Under the pieces are notes generated by a model. That model had not been told where the DNA came from and made no database searches. It worked only from the letters and a program-made list of their open reading frames with translations. From the NCBI GenBank assembly GCA_022316685.1, contig JAKJHU010000030.1, positions 6,083,058 through 6,147,057 on the forward strand: a stretch of DNA of 64,000 bases, read 5' to 3'. Shown here in pieces: positions 50,895-62,987 of the stretch (positions are counted from its first letter, which is position 1; each line of letters opens with the position of its first letter). This stretch comes from Progne subis subis (Eukaryota; Chordata; Aves; Passeriformes; Hirundinidae). Position numbers and translations under genes: made by a program.

Positions 50895-51025
50895 ATTAAA
50901 CTGTGGTATGACAAGGTTGGTCATCAGTTAATAGTGACCATACTGGGAGCAAAGGATCTTCCTTCAAGGGAAGATGGGAGGCCAAGGAATCCTTATGTTA
51001 AAATTTACTTTCTTCCAGACAGAAG
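50895..51025 (+). CDS. RIMS2: RIMS2 C2A domain, first exon
   Basis: A 131-nt exon, phase 0 in and ending with the first two bases of a serine codon before GTAGGG. It encodes IKLWYDKVGHQLIVTILGAK, then DLPSREDGRPRNPYVKIYFLPDR. This is C2 beta-1, beta-2 and beta-3 with top loop 1. In calcium-binding C2 domains loop 1 and the next strand carry aspartates (as in DPYVK); here the motif is NPYVK, as in other RIM C2A domains, which are known not to bind calcium. TILGAKDLPSREDG is RIM2-like; RIM1 has NVLQATDLPPRVDG. Confidence 0.97.
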
Positions 51026-53733
51026 GTAGGGTGAACACAAAGACAAGGAATATTTTAATTAGTCTGATACCCAGGTGATGTGCACAGCTGAGGCTATCAG
51101 TCATACTTACACAGAAAAAAGCTTACAGTGTTGAGTTCTTGTGTTGAATATGCTATGTAAAAAACAGCAAGGTGTCTTTGAACACTAAGCGCAAACTTTC
51201 TTTGGTTATATTATAAAATACTGAATAGAAAAGGAAAGCAAAGGTAAACGTATGTCTTTACATGGGGATCTGTTATATGCAAGGAATGTTAGTGTTTTAT
51301 AATGCCTTTATTTCCTATGCCAATTATTCTTCTCTAGAGCAAAGAAAATGCTACACAGTTGGGTTAATAAACTTCTGGACTGATGAGTCCAGCAGTTTGG
51401 TTTGCCCCATCTTTAAAAAATAAAGCAGTAACAGGTTTGGCATCTGAAGCCAACAGATTTTTTATCGCAGTATAAGTGAGTAAAGGCTGAAGGGGACTCA
51501 GCTGAGCATTCCCATTTGCACTTTGAAAACTTCCCCTAAAGCACAGGACTCATGCTAATCTGGATGGTATCATAAATTCATTTAGGGAAAATTAAACTGT
51601 AATTGGACCCCTATTCCTGAAAAGCTCCTTCACTTCTTAGTCCATGATTTTCTGCGTTTCAATTTAGGTGTTGGGAAGAAAAGCAGAAAAGGTAGCGTAT
51701 CCTCCAGTTGATTTTTCAATTGATATTTGCTCAGATTGTGTCAGTAGGGGAACATGTTTACCTTTATTTTATAATGCACCAACCAAATAATTCAAAGCTT
51801 TAATATGACGCAAAATAATAGATCAGTGGATTGCTGAATCTGTAGAATAGGTTGTAACTTGTATTTTTAATTCCTTTGCTTTTCCAAACAGCTAAACCAG
51901 AAAGATGCTAGTTATCTCCAGTAGCATTTGACTTCAGCAGAAATTAAAGCTATTTAGTATTTTGGAAGACATTGCTTTTTCTCTTTCATTGTATAGCAAG
52001 CATATATTGACTTGTGAATTTTCTTTGACTACCTAATTTGCTGGGACATGGATGATAAAAAGATTTAGATAGATTTTCTCAGGCTCACCAATATTTGAAC
52101 TGTTTGTTTTAGATCCCTAGTTTATTCAAACTGCTGCCGTGTGTTTGTAGCTGTTGAAACTGTGCTAAACTGCGAATCAGGTCTGCTACAATTATATTAC
52201 CAACTTTTTCAAGAGTAATGAGTAATTAATAGGCTAACAAAAGTGTGTTCACAATGGTTTACAATGTAGGTTGTGATAACTAAAAATATATATTTACATT
52301 AAATTTTATTAATCTATAATGTTTTCTCCCATTTATGGGAAGTATTCAGGACTTTAGTTGTTGTTTGTGTTTATGATTAGCAATTTGTCTTGCAGAATTG
52401 TGGGTTTTTTTCGGATACGGAAATTCATTTTTTTTCCCTTAGATTTAAAAGCTAACTATTCAAAAGTATATTTCTTGTGTATTAGAAAGAAACATGCTAG
52501 AGGTAAAATACACTTAAGTAAGTCAAGCATTTAATTAGATGAAGATACTGATTTCTCCTTGATTAATGAAAAATGTACAATGTAACTTATTTCAGTTCAC
52601 AAGGGTAAACAAACCTTTAGTATACTAGAAATAATTTATGTTTTTATGACAGTGTGTCTAAAAATATTATTTCTTAGGTAATTTTTTTATCCAAATTCCA
52701 AGTAACAGTTCAGAAATGCAATGACTTTATTACAATTGCAAGCATTAACGAATGGACTGTATCTGCATTGCCTATTAAAAAATCCTCATAAATTAGTATG
52801 GCAGCTGCATTATGCAGCAATCAGCAGGTTTAAAATAAGCATTGTTTTGAGGACTCTTGTCAGTATTCTCAGTAGGGGGAGTGTGGGTGTTTTCCAGTGA
52901 AAATTGTTTCAATCAGAAAATATTAATTCTTTCATGTAGAAATATTCTGCAAGAGACATTGCTTTCAACAGCACCCTGGAGCCAGAGCCAAGGCTGCCAG
53001 GGTAACCTTGCCTGGAGACCTCACCTTTTAGTGGAGGTCCACCTTCAACCTGGGTGATTCACTGGAATCACCAAAGGATTTGGGAAGCTGTTTTAAGAAC
53101 ACTGTTCCAATGTTGCTGGAAAAGAATGTGTAACTCATTTTTGGGGCTGCTGGTTTCCCAGGTGGATAAAGAGTCCTTAGTCAGGAAAACCCTGCACTAC
53201 CCCCAGCTCCCTGACAATTCCTTCAGGTGGACCAGCTGCTGCTTCCAGCTCTGCAGTTGGAGTGAACCACTGTAGGACTGGAAGCTTGAGGGAACAAGCT
53301 GTCTCCTTTTTCTGAAATGCAGGTGTTTGCTTTGCCCAAGGTTGTCTGTAGAGATGTTCTGCTGTCAGAGTGTGCCTTGTAGAAATCTCATTTATGGAAG
53401 TACATTTTGCTTTATAAAATACTGTTTCCAAAAAAAAAAAAAAAAATACACCCAAAATCATACTAAAATTTTTGTGGGTTTTGGGGAACATCTTAAAATT
53501 GGAATTGGCACATAAACTTGATATTACCTAACCTTAGTTTTTAATATGAACTTAAGAATTTTCCTCAATATATGCACTACCCTTTATTATAAAGGAAAAT
53601 TCCAGAAGTAGATTATAAGTACCCATGATTGTACAAGCTGAATTGTTGATTTAAGATTTCCTATTTTCCATTATATACTTTATGGAGTTTAGTGGTGTTT
53701 TGAATATATTTAATATTTAACTGTTTTTTTCAG
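51026..53733 (+). other. RIMS2: RIMS2 intron within C2A
   Basis: AT-rich except for a GC-richer block at about 52965-53430 that ends in an A17 tract. No exon recognised. Confidence 0.8.
53430..53446. repeat. Poly-A tract (about 17 A)
   Basis: A homopolymer at the right end of a GC-richer segment. It may be the tail of an old retroposed sequence, but I cannot identify a body. Confidence 0.8.
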
Positions 53734-53905
53734 TGATAAAAACAAAAGAAGAACAAAAACAGTAAAGAAAACATTGGAACCTAAGTGGAATCAGACATTT
53801 ATTTATTCTCCAGTTCATCGGAGAGAGTTTAGAGAACGAATGTTAGAAATCACTCTTTGGGACCAAGCACGAGTTCGAGAGGAAGAAAGTGAATTTTTAG
53901 GAGAG
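53734..53905 (+). CDS. RIMS2: RIMS2 C2A domain, middle exon
   Basis: A 172-nt exon: one base completes serine, then 57 codons, ending in phase 0 at SEFLGE before GTATAC. It opens with the basic strand DKNKRRTKTVKKTLEPKWNQ, the polybasic beta-4 region that in RIM-type C2 domains contacts acidic phospholipids such as PI(4,5)P2. It continues with TFIYSPVHRREFRERMLEIT and LWDQARVREEESEFLGE. Loop 3 lacks the spaced aspartates of calcium-binding C2 domains (WDQARVREEE instead of D-x-D). RIM1 has WDQPRVQDEESEFLGE here. Acceptor: a run of T followed by CAG. Confidence 0.98.
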
Positions 53906-54464
53906 GTATACAAGTAGTTACTATAGAAATACAGTTGTTCACATACTCATGTATAGATATAGTATTTTCAAAAAAAAAAAAAAAAATTACTAACTGCGCA
54001 AAGCAAAGCTGGTTTTAATTGTTTTATTTTTTCTTTTACTTAGTAGTAAACAAATAGTGATCATGCAAATATCACATAATCCTGATATGAAAATCTTTCT
54101 GTGTTTTTTCTGTTTTAGTAACAGCATGAGTTTGGTTTCTCAATTCCTAATTATTAATTAAAATCCATATCAGTATCATATCCATAGCAGTATTTTAGTA
54201 AAACTTTGGAATGTTGCTCATTAACTTATCTGAATGCTGTAAAGGCTCTCATAAGGTAATAAGGGTTTTGTGAAAGATTTTTTGGTATATTTAGTGTTCT
54301 AAAAGGCACAGGAGAGTCCTTCATATTAAAGCAAGGTTTTTTTATAACTTCTGACAAAGTCCTTAGCAGTAAGAGAATAATAGAATAAAATTTATGAATA
54401 TATCTATTTTAAAATATTCTTTCATGAAATGCTTTCCTACTTTTAACCATTCTTTCTTTTGTAG
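53906..54464 (+). other. RIMS2: RIMS2 intron within C2A
   Basis: Begins GTATAC and ends CTTTTGTAG. Contains a 16-nt A run near 53971-53986. Nothing else recognised. Confidence 0.8.
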
Positions 54465-54618
54465 ATTCTTATTGAGTTAGAGACAGCATTACTAGATGAT
54501 GAACCTCACTGGTATAAACTTCAAACACATGATGTCTCTTCATTGCCACTTCCCCATCCCTCACCATATTTGCCACGCAGACAACTCCATGGCGAGAGTC
54601 CCACACGGAGGTTACAAA
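54465..54618 (+). CDS. RIMS2: RIMS2 C2A domain end and start of the C2A-C2B linker
   Basis: A 154-nt exon, phase 0 in, ending after the first base of a codon before GTAGGT. It encodes ILIELETALLDDEPHWYKLQ, the last C2A strands, then THDVSSLPLPHPSPYLPRRQ and LHGESPTRRLQ, a Pro-rich linker. HDVSSLPLPHPSPY and HGESPTRRLQ identify RIM2; RIM1 has HDESSLPLPQPSPF and HGESSSKKLQ. In mammalian RIM2 the next residues are RSKRISDSE, whose exon begins with the bases completing this codon; I do not find it in the window, so it must lie beyond 64000. Confidence 0.97.
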
Positions 54619-55299
54619 GTAGGTTTTTAGTTTTGCACACTGTCTATAGTTCATTTGAATTAATGCATCATAAAATCGATTAAATTCTTGCAAACGGAAA
54701 GCTGACAGAATTTTTATGTTGATTTGTAGCTGTTCTGAATTAGATCATTTGTAGTTACTGATGGAAGTCTGACATGCTGCAAATGGTGTCAACCATTGTG
54801 AATGCACCATTTTTTTCTTATGAGACACCTCAGTTCAGATCCTCAGCTCAAGTAAATTATCTTGGTTTTTGCAATGTGCTCTTTTTATCATGAAGCCCTT
54901 CCTTTTATATTATGTTCATAATTTTCTGAACCTCTTTGGCTCATACTTCTTAAAGTAACCTGTATATAATATCATATGTAGATAAATTAATACCATGGCC
55001 TGTTGTCTTGCTTTGATCCTATTTTATGCACTTAGATTCACAAATGAAATTTCTCTAAAAATTTTACTTTGTAGAGTTTGTTATACTCGATCCGTAATAG
55101 TTATCAGTAGATATTTTGAAAATAGAGTATATCAAATATGGTGATAAATGCAGATATGTAAGAATAAGACAGTAAAGGGGGCAAAATCTGGTTCTTCAAT
55201 ACTTCATGGTTTCTCTAGTTTAACTGTTCAGTACTGCCAGTGATTTAAAGCTCTTGTTCACAGAATAAACTTTATAAAATACTAGTTGACAGTTATATA

Positions 55300-55460
55300 A
55301 AAAACCTCCAACAAACCAAATGAACCAACCAAATTAATAAAATCCCCAAAATCCAGAAGACCGACCACCACTACAAATACCCAACAAAAATAAACCTTAA
55401 CAAAACAACAAAACAACCACCCCCCCCAACAACACAAAGGAACTTCAACAACCCAAATCC
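55300..55460. repeat. A/C-rich, nearly G-free low-complexity stretch
   Basis: About 160 bp composed almost wholly of A and C on the + strand, with motifs AACCAACC, ACAAAACAAC and a run of nine C. Probably a decayed simple repeat of the GTTTT/GGTTT type read on the other strand. Confidence 0.75.
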
Positions 55461-57634
55461 AATTTCTAAGATTTACTTGGAGTTTTTTGAGTCATTGTAT
55501 GTGAGTGTGTGTGCATATTTCACAAAAAGTCACAGAAACTTATGTGTGTAGTCATGAAAACAAGCTTGGATATTTCCTATGTTCTCGTAGAGTCTTTATT
55601 AGATAACCCATTGTATACAAGTATTTCAAGCAGTTGATCTGTTTTGCTTCTCTGCACTTGATGATGAGAAGGATTGAAATGCTCCATATCATTATATTCT
55701 GAGATAGACACACTATCAGAGACTTACACTACATAGCCTTGAAGTTGTAAAATTGTACTTGTCCACAAAAGGAGGAAAGAAGTGATAGTTAAAAGGTAAG
55801 GAATTGTATTGCAATTCAATCCTCTTCAGTCTTCTCATATGCCATGACTATTATTTAACTAAAGTTTTAAAATTATACTTATATGGTTGATGCCATCTTT
55901 AACATATTTTAAGAAGTTAGATTTCCACCTACAATTATTTTTATAGACCAGCTGGACTCTTTGTATGTGAAGTTAGTGAAATTCTGGTTCTCAGGAAATA
56001 TTTACTCCTGCAAACAAACCCTGTTTTTCAATCAGAATTTCTGTTTGTGCAATAAATTACTGCCATTAAGAATTAATTTATGATTTATTTTTAAACATAT
56101 TTTAGTGATGTTTGAGTAAAGATCTGTTGATGATATTGACCCCAAATTTGAAAGACATTCAGGTTTTTTATCTACTGATATTACTATGTATTAATAAGTT
56201 ATAAAAATAGCTAATAAATACTAATACTAATAAGGGGCTCAACAGAACAATTTTACATGCTTATCTGTAAATATAGAAAGGACTTAGCAAAATTTCTGGT
56301 TTGGTGAACTACTAAAATTTGGTATAGAAGTCCTGCTTTTCAATGAAGGTGGTTTAGACTTCAGGTACTCTGTTCCCAGAGCACTAATTTTTCAGCCTCA
56401 GGTTCTAAAAACTTCAATCAAATAAGCAATTTCAGATGTTCACTATTATTGCTGGAGAATTCACATGTTCCTGCACTAAATTATCATATTTCCTTTTGTA
56501 TGGAGGTAGGGACCCAATAAAGAAGGATTTTCTCTAGGAATATATTCACGTCTTGAATCCTTGTGTATCATAAATAATTTTCAGTTTAAACAGATAGTTT
56601 TAAATGTACAGAACAAAGTATCGTGGAATTAAAATCCTTGCTATCTGGAGTCTGAATACAATTGGAAATTTAGCACCTGATCAGAGCTCAGCTGTGGCAG
56701 CAGAATTCATTTAGCCATGGGAGAATACAATTTTTCTTTCATTGCTGTCTCACCTCTGAAATTGAAATAAAAGTACTTCTTGGTGTCCAAAGAGGTCATG
56801 CAATATCCTACTGAGAGATCCAGTACTCAGTTGGACACGGCTGTAAACAACGCAGTGTAAGTTGGCTGGGCCTGAAAGAGGCATTGCACCAGATGGCCTC
56901 CAAAAATGCTCTTCCCATACTAAATGTCATCACCAAGGGACTGTTGGAGGGCAGACAGCACCTCTTAAGACTGTTTGCCTTCACTAAGTACACTAAGTAA
57001 AATATTTATACTATATTGCATAGAAGCATAAGGTTTCTACTTTTTTTTTTTTTTTTTGAGGTGTCAAAAGTGTATGAAGTCAAACTGAATATATTAGGTG
57101 TTTTGTGTCTGAAAATGTTTTTGTATCTTCCAATAATATTCTTGTATATGATGAAAAAGAAGATGTTTTCCAGCATCACATTATGACAATCTGAAAAAAG
57201 TGTAGAGAAAGGCATGCTAACATGTTTATCAATGTTTTTAAAAGCACTTCTTAGAACATGTACTGGGGAGTTATTAAGCAGGCTGATTTCAGTTTTTAGG
57301 GCTGTAAAATCTGAGCAGTTCAGTCCTCTACCTTTTTTTTTTTCTGCTATGCCTCTGCATATAGAATTAGTGAGTACAATATGAAAGGCTTTATTGAATA
57401 CCCCCAAAAATGTTAGTGTGAGAAATGACAGGGGAGATGTTTTGAATTACAAGGTTGTTTTTTGTTTGTATAAATACACATTACACATCTAAGGTTTTTT
57501 ATCTTTATGATTGCTGAGTAGCCATAAACACATATATTTGAAGACCATACTTAAATGTTACTCTCTGAAGGTAGTTTAAAAGAACCACCTACACTTACCA
57601 CTTCTATTCTCTTTTAAATATCACTGGATTGCAG

Positions 57635-57670
57635 TGTTCCTGAAGAAGAGCAGACTGTCAGCCCTGAAGA
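57635..57670 (+). CDS. Weak candidate 36-nt alternative exon of RIMS2
   Basis: A pyrimidine-rich stretch and GGATTGCAG precede it, and AGA|GTGAAG follows as a possible donor. In the phase left by the exon at 54465 it would encode MFLKKSRLSALK and exit in the same phase, so it could be inserted without a frameshift. The sequence is purine-rich and slightly GC-richer than its surroundings. If it were read through instead, a TAG comes at 57697-57699. I do not recognise the peptide, and chance could produce this pattern in 9 kb of intron. Confidence 0.2.
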
Positions 57671-60600
57671 GTGAAGCTGTATTTACAGATTGCCAGTAGC
57701 AAAGTGCAAGCTTCCCACAGAGCCCCATATGCTGTTTTTTTAGGAACCAGCTTTCAGAGACAGTAGCTTAGTTTCTACATATATTTATCTCTCAATATCT
57801 TTGAGTGGGCAGTGTGTTGTGGTACAGACTGATCTAAGTCAGCTGTCCACCTTCTTTTTCCCAGTCCTCTGATACATACATTCCATTAACTTCCTAGTGA
57901 TAAAGAATCATTCCCATACTTTTTCCTTTGTGTTTTTTGATAGACATTTTCTTAGAAACTGGAACTAATATAGAACATAGGATTATGACATACTAGCTCT
58001 TTCAGCTAATTATATTTCAGATTTTCATAACCTGATCCAATGAGTATATTTTTAAGCTTTTTTAATGTGAAATGTGGGGTAATATGTAGGTCTGTTTTAC
58101 TTATTGTGCTGAACTTTCGAAGTGAATTTTTAAAATTACTTCCTTTTCTCTAACATTTACCACAAAATCAGCCATACACCCAGAATTCCAGACAGCATTA
58201 ACTAGAATTACAGCCAAGTTGAAGTTCCTTTTATATTGCCTCTGAAAAAGATTGCAACTAGAAAATGACAAATAATTTAAGAGAATATTTAGGAAATACT
58301 GTTGTTGGTAGGTTATTTTACTATCTCTCATTAGCTAAGAGTCTTATTGGAGAATACATACAAAATTGAATGTGCTTTGGGTGCTGTGTTCATGATTGTT
58401 AGGATCACTGATGTGGAAGTTATTGTTAGTATTTTTATTTGTTGAGAAATAATACAGAAATCAAGCAAGGTTTATACCACAAGATTGTATCTGTAAAATT
58501 AGTTCCTCTCCATGAGCCCAGAATATAGATATAGAAATCAAATTGGATATGACACATTCTTATTCCATCATTTACAGTTATAGTCATGTAATGTGAGTAT
58601 TTGCGCAGTGTGAGCTGATACTGTTGAGTTGAGAAAGAATATGGGGTTATTTTTTATTTTGGAGAACAACAATAATTTAGTTTTATATTGATGCTGAATT
58701 TGTTTTAGAAGCAGATTTTGTTTTACTCCAAGTATTTTAAGACTTTCCCAAATACTTAGGGTTGAAGAGTGACTGACACTAGTTTTCTAAATCAGATTCT
58801 GCAGCTTTAAAACTAAGCTGTCTGAATTATTGATCTGCAGCCCACAGAGAGTGCAGTGTACAGTGTAGGTAACAGCTAAGTGTGCAAATGAGAAGAAATG
58901 TGAATATAGCCATTAACCCAGACATTTTCAAGTCTCTTGTTGCAGCATAGGTCTGTACAGCATCAGGTCTGTAAAGTTTTTAAATACTATAAGAATTCAC
59001 AATATGGCTGGAAAAAGAAAAAAATTTTATTTTGAGCATCCTCATCAAGGGAAAAGATAAACTCTGCTGAGAACAAGATCTCAAAGATTTCAGAAATTAC
59101 AGTGTTTGAAAATCAACATGTAGAAGTCCAAAATTTTTTTTTTTCAAGATCTGAAGACCAGAAAAAATCAATCAAAATGAAAACAAATGTAAATAAACAG
59201 GCTTTGGAGTAGTTTTCTTTTAAAGGGAATTTGACTTTCATTACTTTTAGAATGAAATTCATCAATGACTCCATTCACTGAACTTCATGATTCTCCAGGC
59301 CCATAAAAAATCTGGATGGAGAGAAACTACAGTAATGAGAATTTAAACTCTGGGGACAAAATTTGACTAGAGTTGTGTTCTAAAAAATCTAGTGCATATA
59401 ATGTGCAAAAAGCTATATATAACATTTGTTTTTCAAATTTTATTCATGTGTTGGGATAGGAATAAAGCAAGTCTATAATGTATAAACAAAGTGTTTTAAG
59501 AAGCATGAAAAGTTTTGTCATTTTTCAGCTTTTTACTTTGTACATTTTTCCATTACACTGGATTTTCTACAGCAATGCTGAGACCTTAACATGATAAAAA
59601 TTATTAAAATCTGACTAGAAAAAACAAAACTGATAAACTGAATTAAAAATTAAGAATCCCATTACTCATTAATTTTTGCAAAATATTTTTAGATGGACTT
59701 GTCATTCCTGGGTGCCAACAATTTTTATTCTGTGGCTCTACCTTTAGATCAAGGAGGAATGTTATAACTGTTAATTTAATCCCTCTCTTCCATTATTTAA
59801 ATGGTAAAGCTGTCAAGTTTATATTGTAGAACATCAAGATATACATTTCCTAGTACCAATATAATTAAAGTTTAACAATAATTAATTACAAATGTATCTG
59901 CAACTTCAATCTGTGAAATATAAGCCTGTGTGAAATGATGGCCAATCTTCTTCGACTGAGAATTATTCACTTCCTTGGAGCTCTGTAGAGCTCATTTTAC
60001 TGCAGAATCAGGATCTTGCTGTCTCAGCAATTTCCTGTTAGTTTGTTGTGGGTATGGTAAGTCAGTGCGATAATTTTCAATGAATGTCACTGAACCTTAC
60101 TTGAGGAAATTATAATAACTGTTCACTAGTAGATAAGTGAATTGTACTTAATGGAAACACGTGTCAGTGACTTTTGTTCCAAAATATAATATAGAGCATT
60201 TTATGGTCAGTGGCACAGGCCATGATTAACTTATTATGTGAATTTTACCCTGGAGAGCAAAAATGGCAATTAATTTTCTCTTTCATGCTTCTTCCTTAGT
60301 TTTTCTCTTTCTTTTAATGGAACACAGGCCTTGGGCTGTTTGCATGCCTTGATATTTTGTTCACAGAACACGGATATATATACATCAGTATTGTATTTAT
60401 TGTACATCTATTATTTATTTATTATATTTTATTGTACATCTATGGTTTATTAAATACTTTAATTAAAAGGTATTTAACATGATACAGGGATGTCTAAAAA
60501 GGCCTTAAACTATCAAAATATTTTTCTTTTTCTAATAAAAGGAACTAATTTAGGATATTAATTTACTAAATTGTAATTGAACTACAAAAATACTTAAAAC

Positions 60601-62306
60601 CCCGTTTTGAAGCAGTTTAAGAGAATTACTTTATTTCTCTGGTTACCTGATAAAATCATAGTATTAAACTACTCCTCTGTTATGTAATGAAGTTTTCAGA
60701 TGGTTTATACCATTCACTTCTGCCTTTCTGTGCTGTGACCATATAGAAACAAACATTTCTTTCTTAGTCCTTGATCCCATTATAATATCATTAATTTTGT
60801 ATTCTTCAAGAAGCTCCACCCTATTAAAGATCTATCCAGAAGTTAAATACAGAAAGCACATAATTTTTAACTATATGAATAATTTCTAGACTGTGTTAAC
60901 CAATGTTTTATTTTGTGGTCATATGGCACCACCTTTGGTGTTTGGGTAACACGTGATGTTGCCAGGATAAACTAGGCAAATTGCATTTTTCATAATTTTG
61001 AACCCAAATATTGTCATTTTTAAATGAAATTCATAGCCAGAAGACATATATTTGTATTAAGGAATACAAATATTAGAGAAGTTACACAATAAATCATATC
61101 TAAAAGGTTGTAAGTGATGCTGAAAAAACCTCTATCATTCACTTTGAAATTATATTGCCTAATGGAATGCTGGGTCTGGGACATAAAAATGTACTGCATT
61201 TATCAAGAAACTAAAGTTGAAAATATAGAGAGTTAGTGGATGATTTAGTAACATGATCCACACATTAAAATAGTTAGTACTTGGATGTCAGAAAAAGTGT
61301 GATTTGCCAGAAGGCACTTAGTCATCTAGTGAATCCATTAACAGCACCATTTGGCAAGAAATTGAAATTTTCTCTAACACTGTCATATCATATCATCTGA
61401 GGTGCATCATTTACTTACAGACTGTCACTCTTTCCTGTTTAATACGGTGTCTGTGAGCTTTTCAACAACAAGGAATAAAAATATTCATAAAATCTTGCTA
61501 ATGACAAAATATTATTAATGTTATTCTGGCTTTATGACTTCTTTGTATTATGACATCTTATGGAAGTCATATTTTCAAAATCTACAAATGCAATTAACAT
61601 TTCATGTTTCCAGAATTGTCCAGTTATTCACATACTGCTATTTTGTTCAGTTTAGAAAAACTGATATGATTTTATAGAAAGATAAAATGCATAAACCAGT
61701 CAGACTTAACGAATGCAAGCAATAAATCAGGTATTTAATCACTGAGCTCATATCAGGATTCTAAAATTCACTGGTAACAACAGTATGTAATTAAGGTTCT
61801 CATGTATGTACATATTTACCAAATCAAGACCTTACAGAAGAGAGAAGATTGACTGGCACATCACTTCAGAGTCTGTTAAATTTAAAGTAAGATTCAAACT
61901 ACATCTTGGGAAAGTTCTGCTAGTGCTACAGTGCCAACGGAAGTGTGCAATATTTGTAAGGGTAGCAGCTCATACTGTATGCCTAGCTGAATATACATTT
62001 TGCCCTTAAAAAGTTAAACGCTTATAGTAAAAGTGTGCAATTGGACTTCAGAATTGGAAATTGCTGAAATTGCTCTACTAGATGTCTGTGGCTATAGCGT
62101 ACGATTGTTGATCCAGAAGTGATTGATATTTTAATGGTTTGATTTCTCTTAGCTGCTTGAGTTTTATTTTGAAGGAGTGTGGCCTACAGTATCAAATTCT
62201 TCTGGCAGCAATTATAAAAAAGTTTAAGGTTCTAATCATCCCTGTTACATGTGATGATTCATGTATTTTTCCCTGACACTACTTCATTTCAATATTTGTT
62301 TTCCAG

Positions 62307-62333
62307 ATAAAGGCTTATATTCATATAATTCAG
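62307..62333 (+). CDS. Candidate 27-nt microexon of RIMS2
   Basis: A pyrimidine-rich run ending TTTGTTTTCCAG precedes 27 nt, followed by a near-ideal donor CAG|GTAAAT. The preceding exon (54465-54618) ends after the first base of a codon, an A. Joined to it, the 27 nt reads NKGLYSYNS in frame and exits in the same phase, opening a glycine codon if the next exon starts GA as in mammalian RIM2. The insertion would fall between RRLQ and the RSKRIS segment, in the C2A-C2B linker where RIM genes are heavily alternatively spliced. Short in-frame exons of 3-27 nt are typical of neuronal synaptic genes. I do not recall this peptide from RIM2, and there is no TGC motif directly before the acceptor. 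Confidence 0.5.
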
Positions 62334-62894
62334 GTAAATTTTCAGCATGCTAGAAATGCTTACTGCTTCCATATATGTGCAAAAATTTAATTTGATATTT
62401 TATTGGTGTGCTTTTGCTACCTATTGTGCAGATACTAAATTGCATAAAAGTTCTTTGGCTTTTCTTGTCTGCTTTTCAGTGATCCTTTTGTTGGCTTTCT
62501 TTCTCTATTCTTAATGTCTCTGTATTGTTATTAGAGCAATATTGTAACACCATACTTGCTTTGCTTGCCTTTATTTTAGGTAGAGCTGTGGTAGGAAAAC
62601 TGTAGTGAGCTTTATTAACTATATTAGGAAAATGCTGTTTTGCTTAAACTGGATTAAAAGGAATGCTATTATATTACAGCTGTTTGAGAACTAGTGTAAG
62701 TATTTTTAGAATACAGATATGGGGTAAGTGAAGTACTGGCAAAATCAGTATTTACACTGGTATTTATTTTTACAGTTTCTTGTTCATATAAATCTCCCAT
62801 TACAAATCCAGCTCTGAGGAATTTGCCTAAATTAAATATAAGTAAATTAATATAATAAAGTTTTTACCAACTTAAATTTTGCACTGTGTTTCTG

Positions 62895-62987
62895 TGGCAG
62901 TTTCAGGTTGAACCGGGCGGAAATACCAATTTAGTGTTGTGGTTTTAGTTCACCAATTTTTTGTTTCCTAGCCAACGCACCAAATAA
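62895..62987 (-). mobile_element. Possible leader remnant of the antisense endogenous retrovirus
   Basis: About 90 bp, locally CpG-containing (AACCGGGCGG, CCAACGCACC), directly beyond the LTR edge and unlike the AT-rich DNA to its left. On the minus strand it begins with a 5-nt spacer and TGG, the expected start of a primer-binding site. I could not match it to a tRNA with certainty, and no gag sequence follows. Confidence 0.35.
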
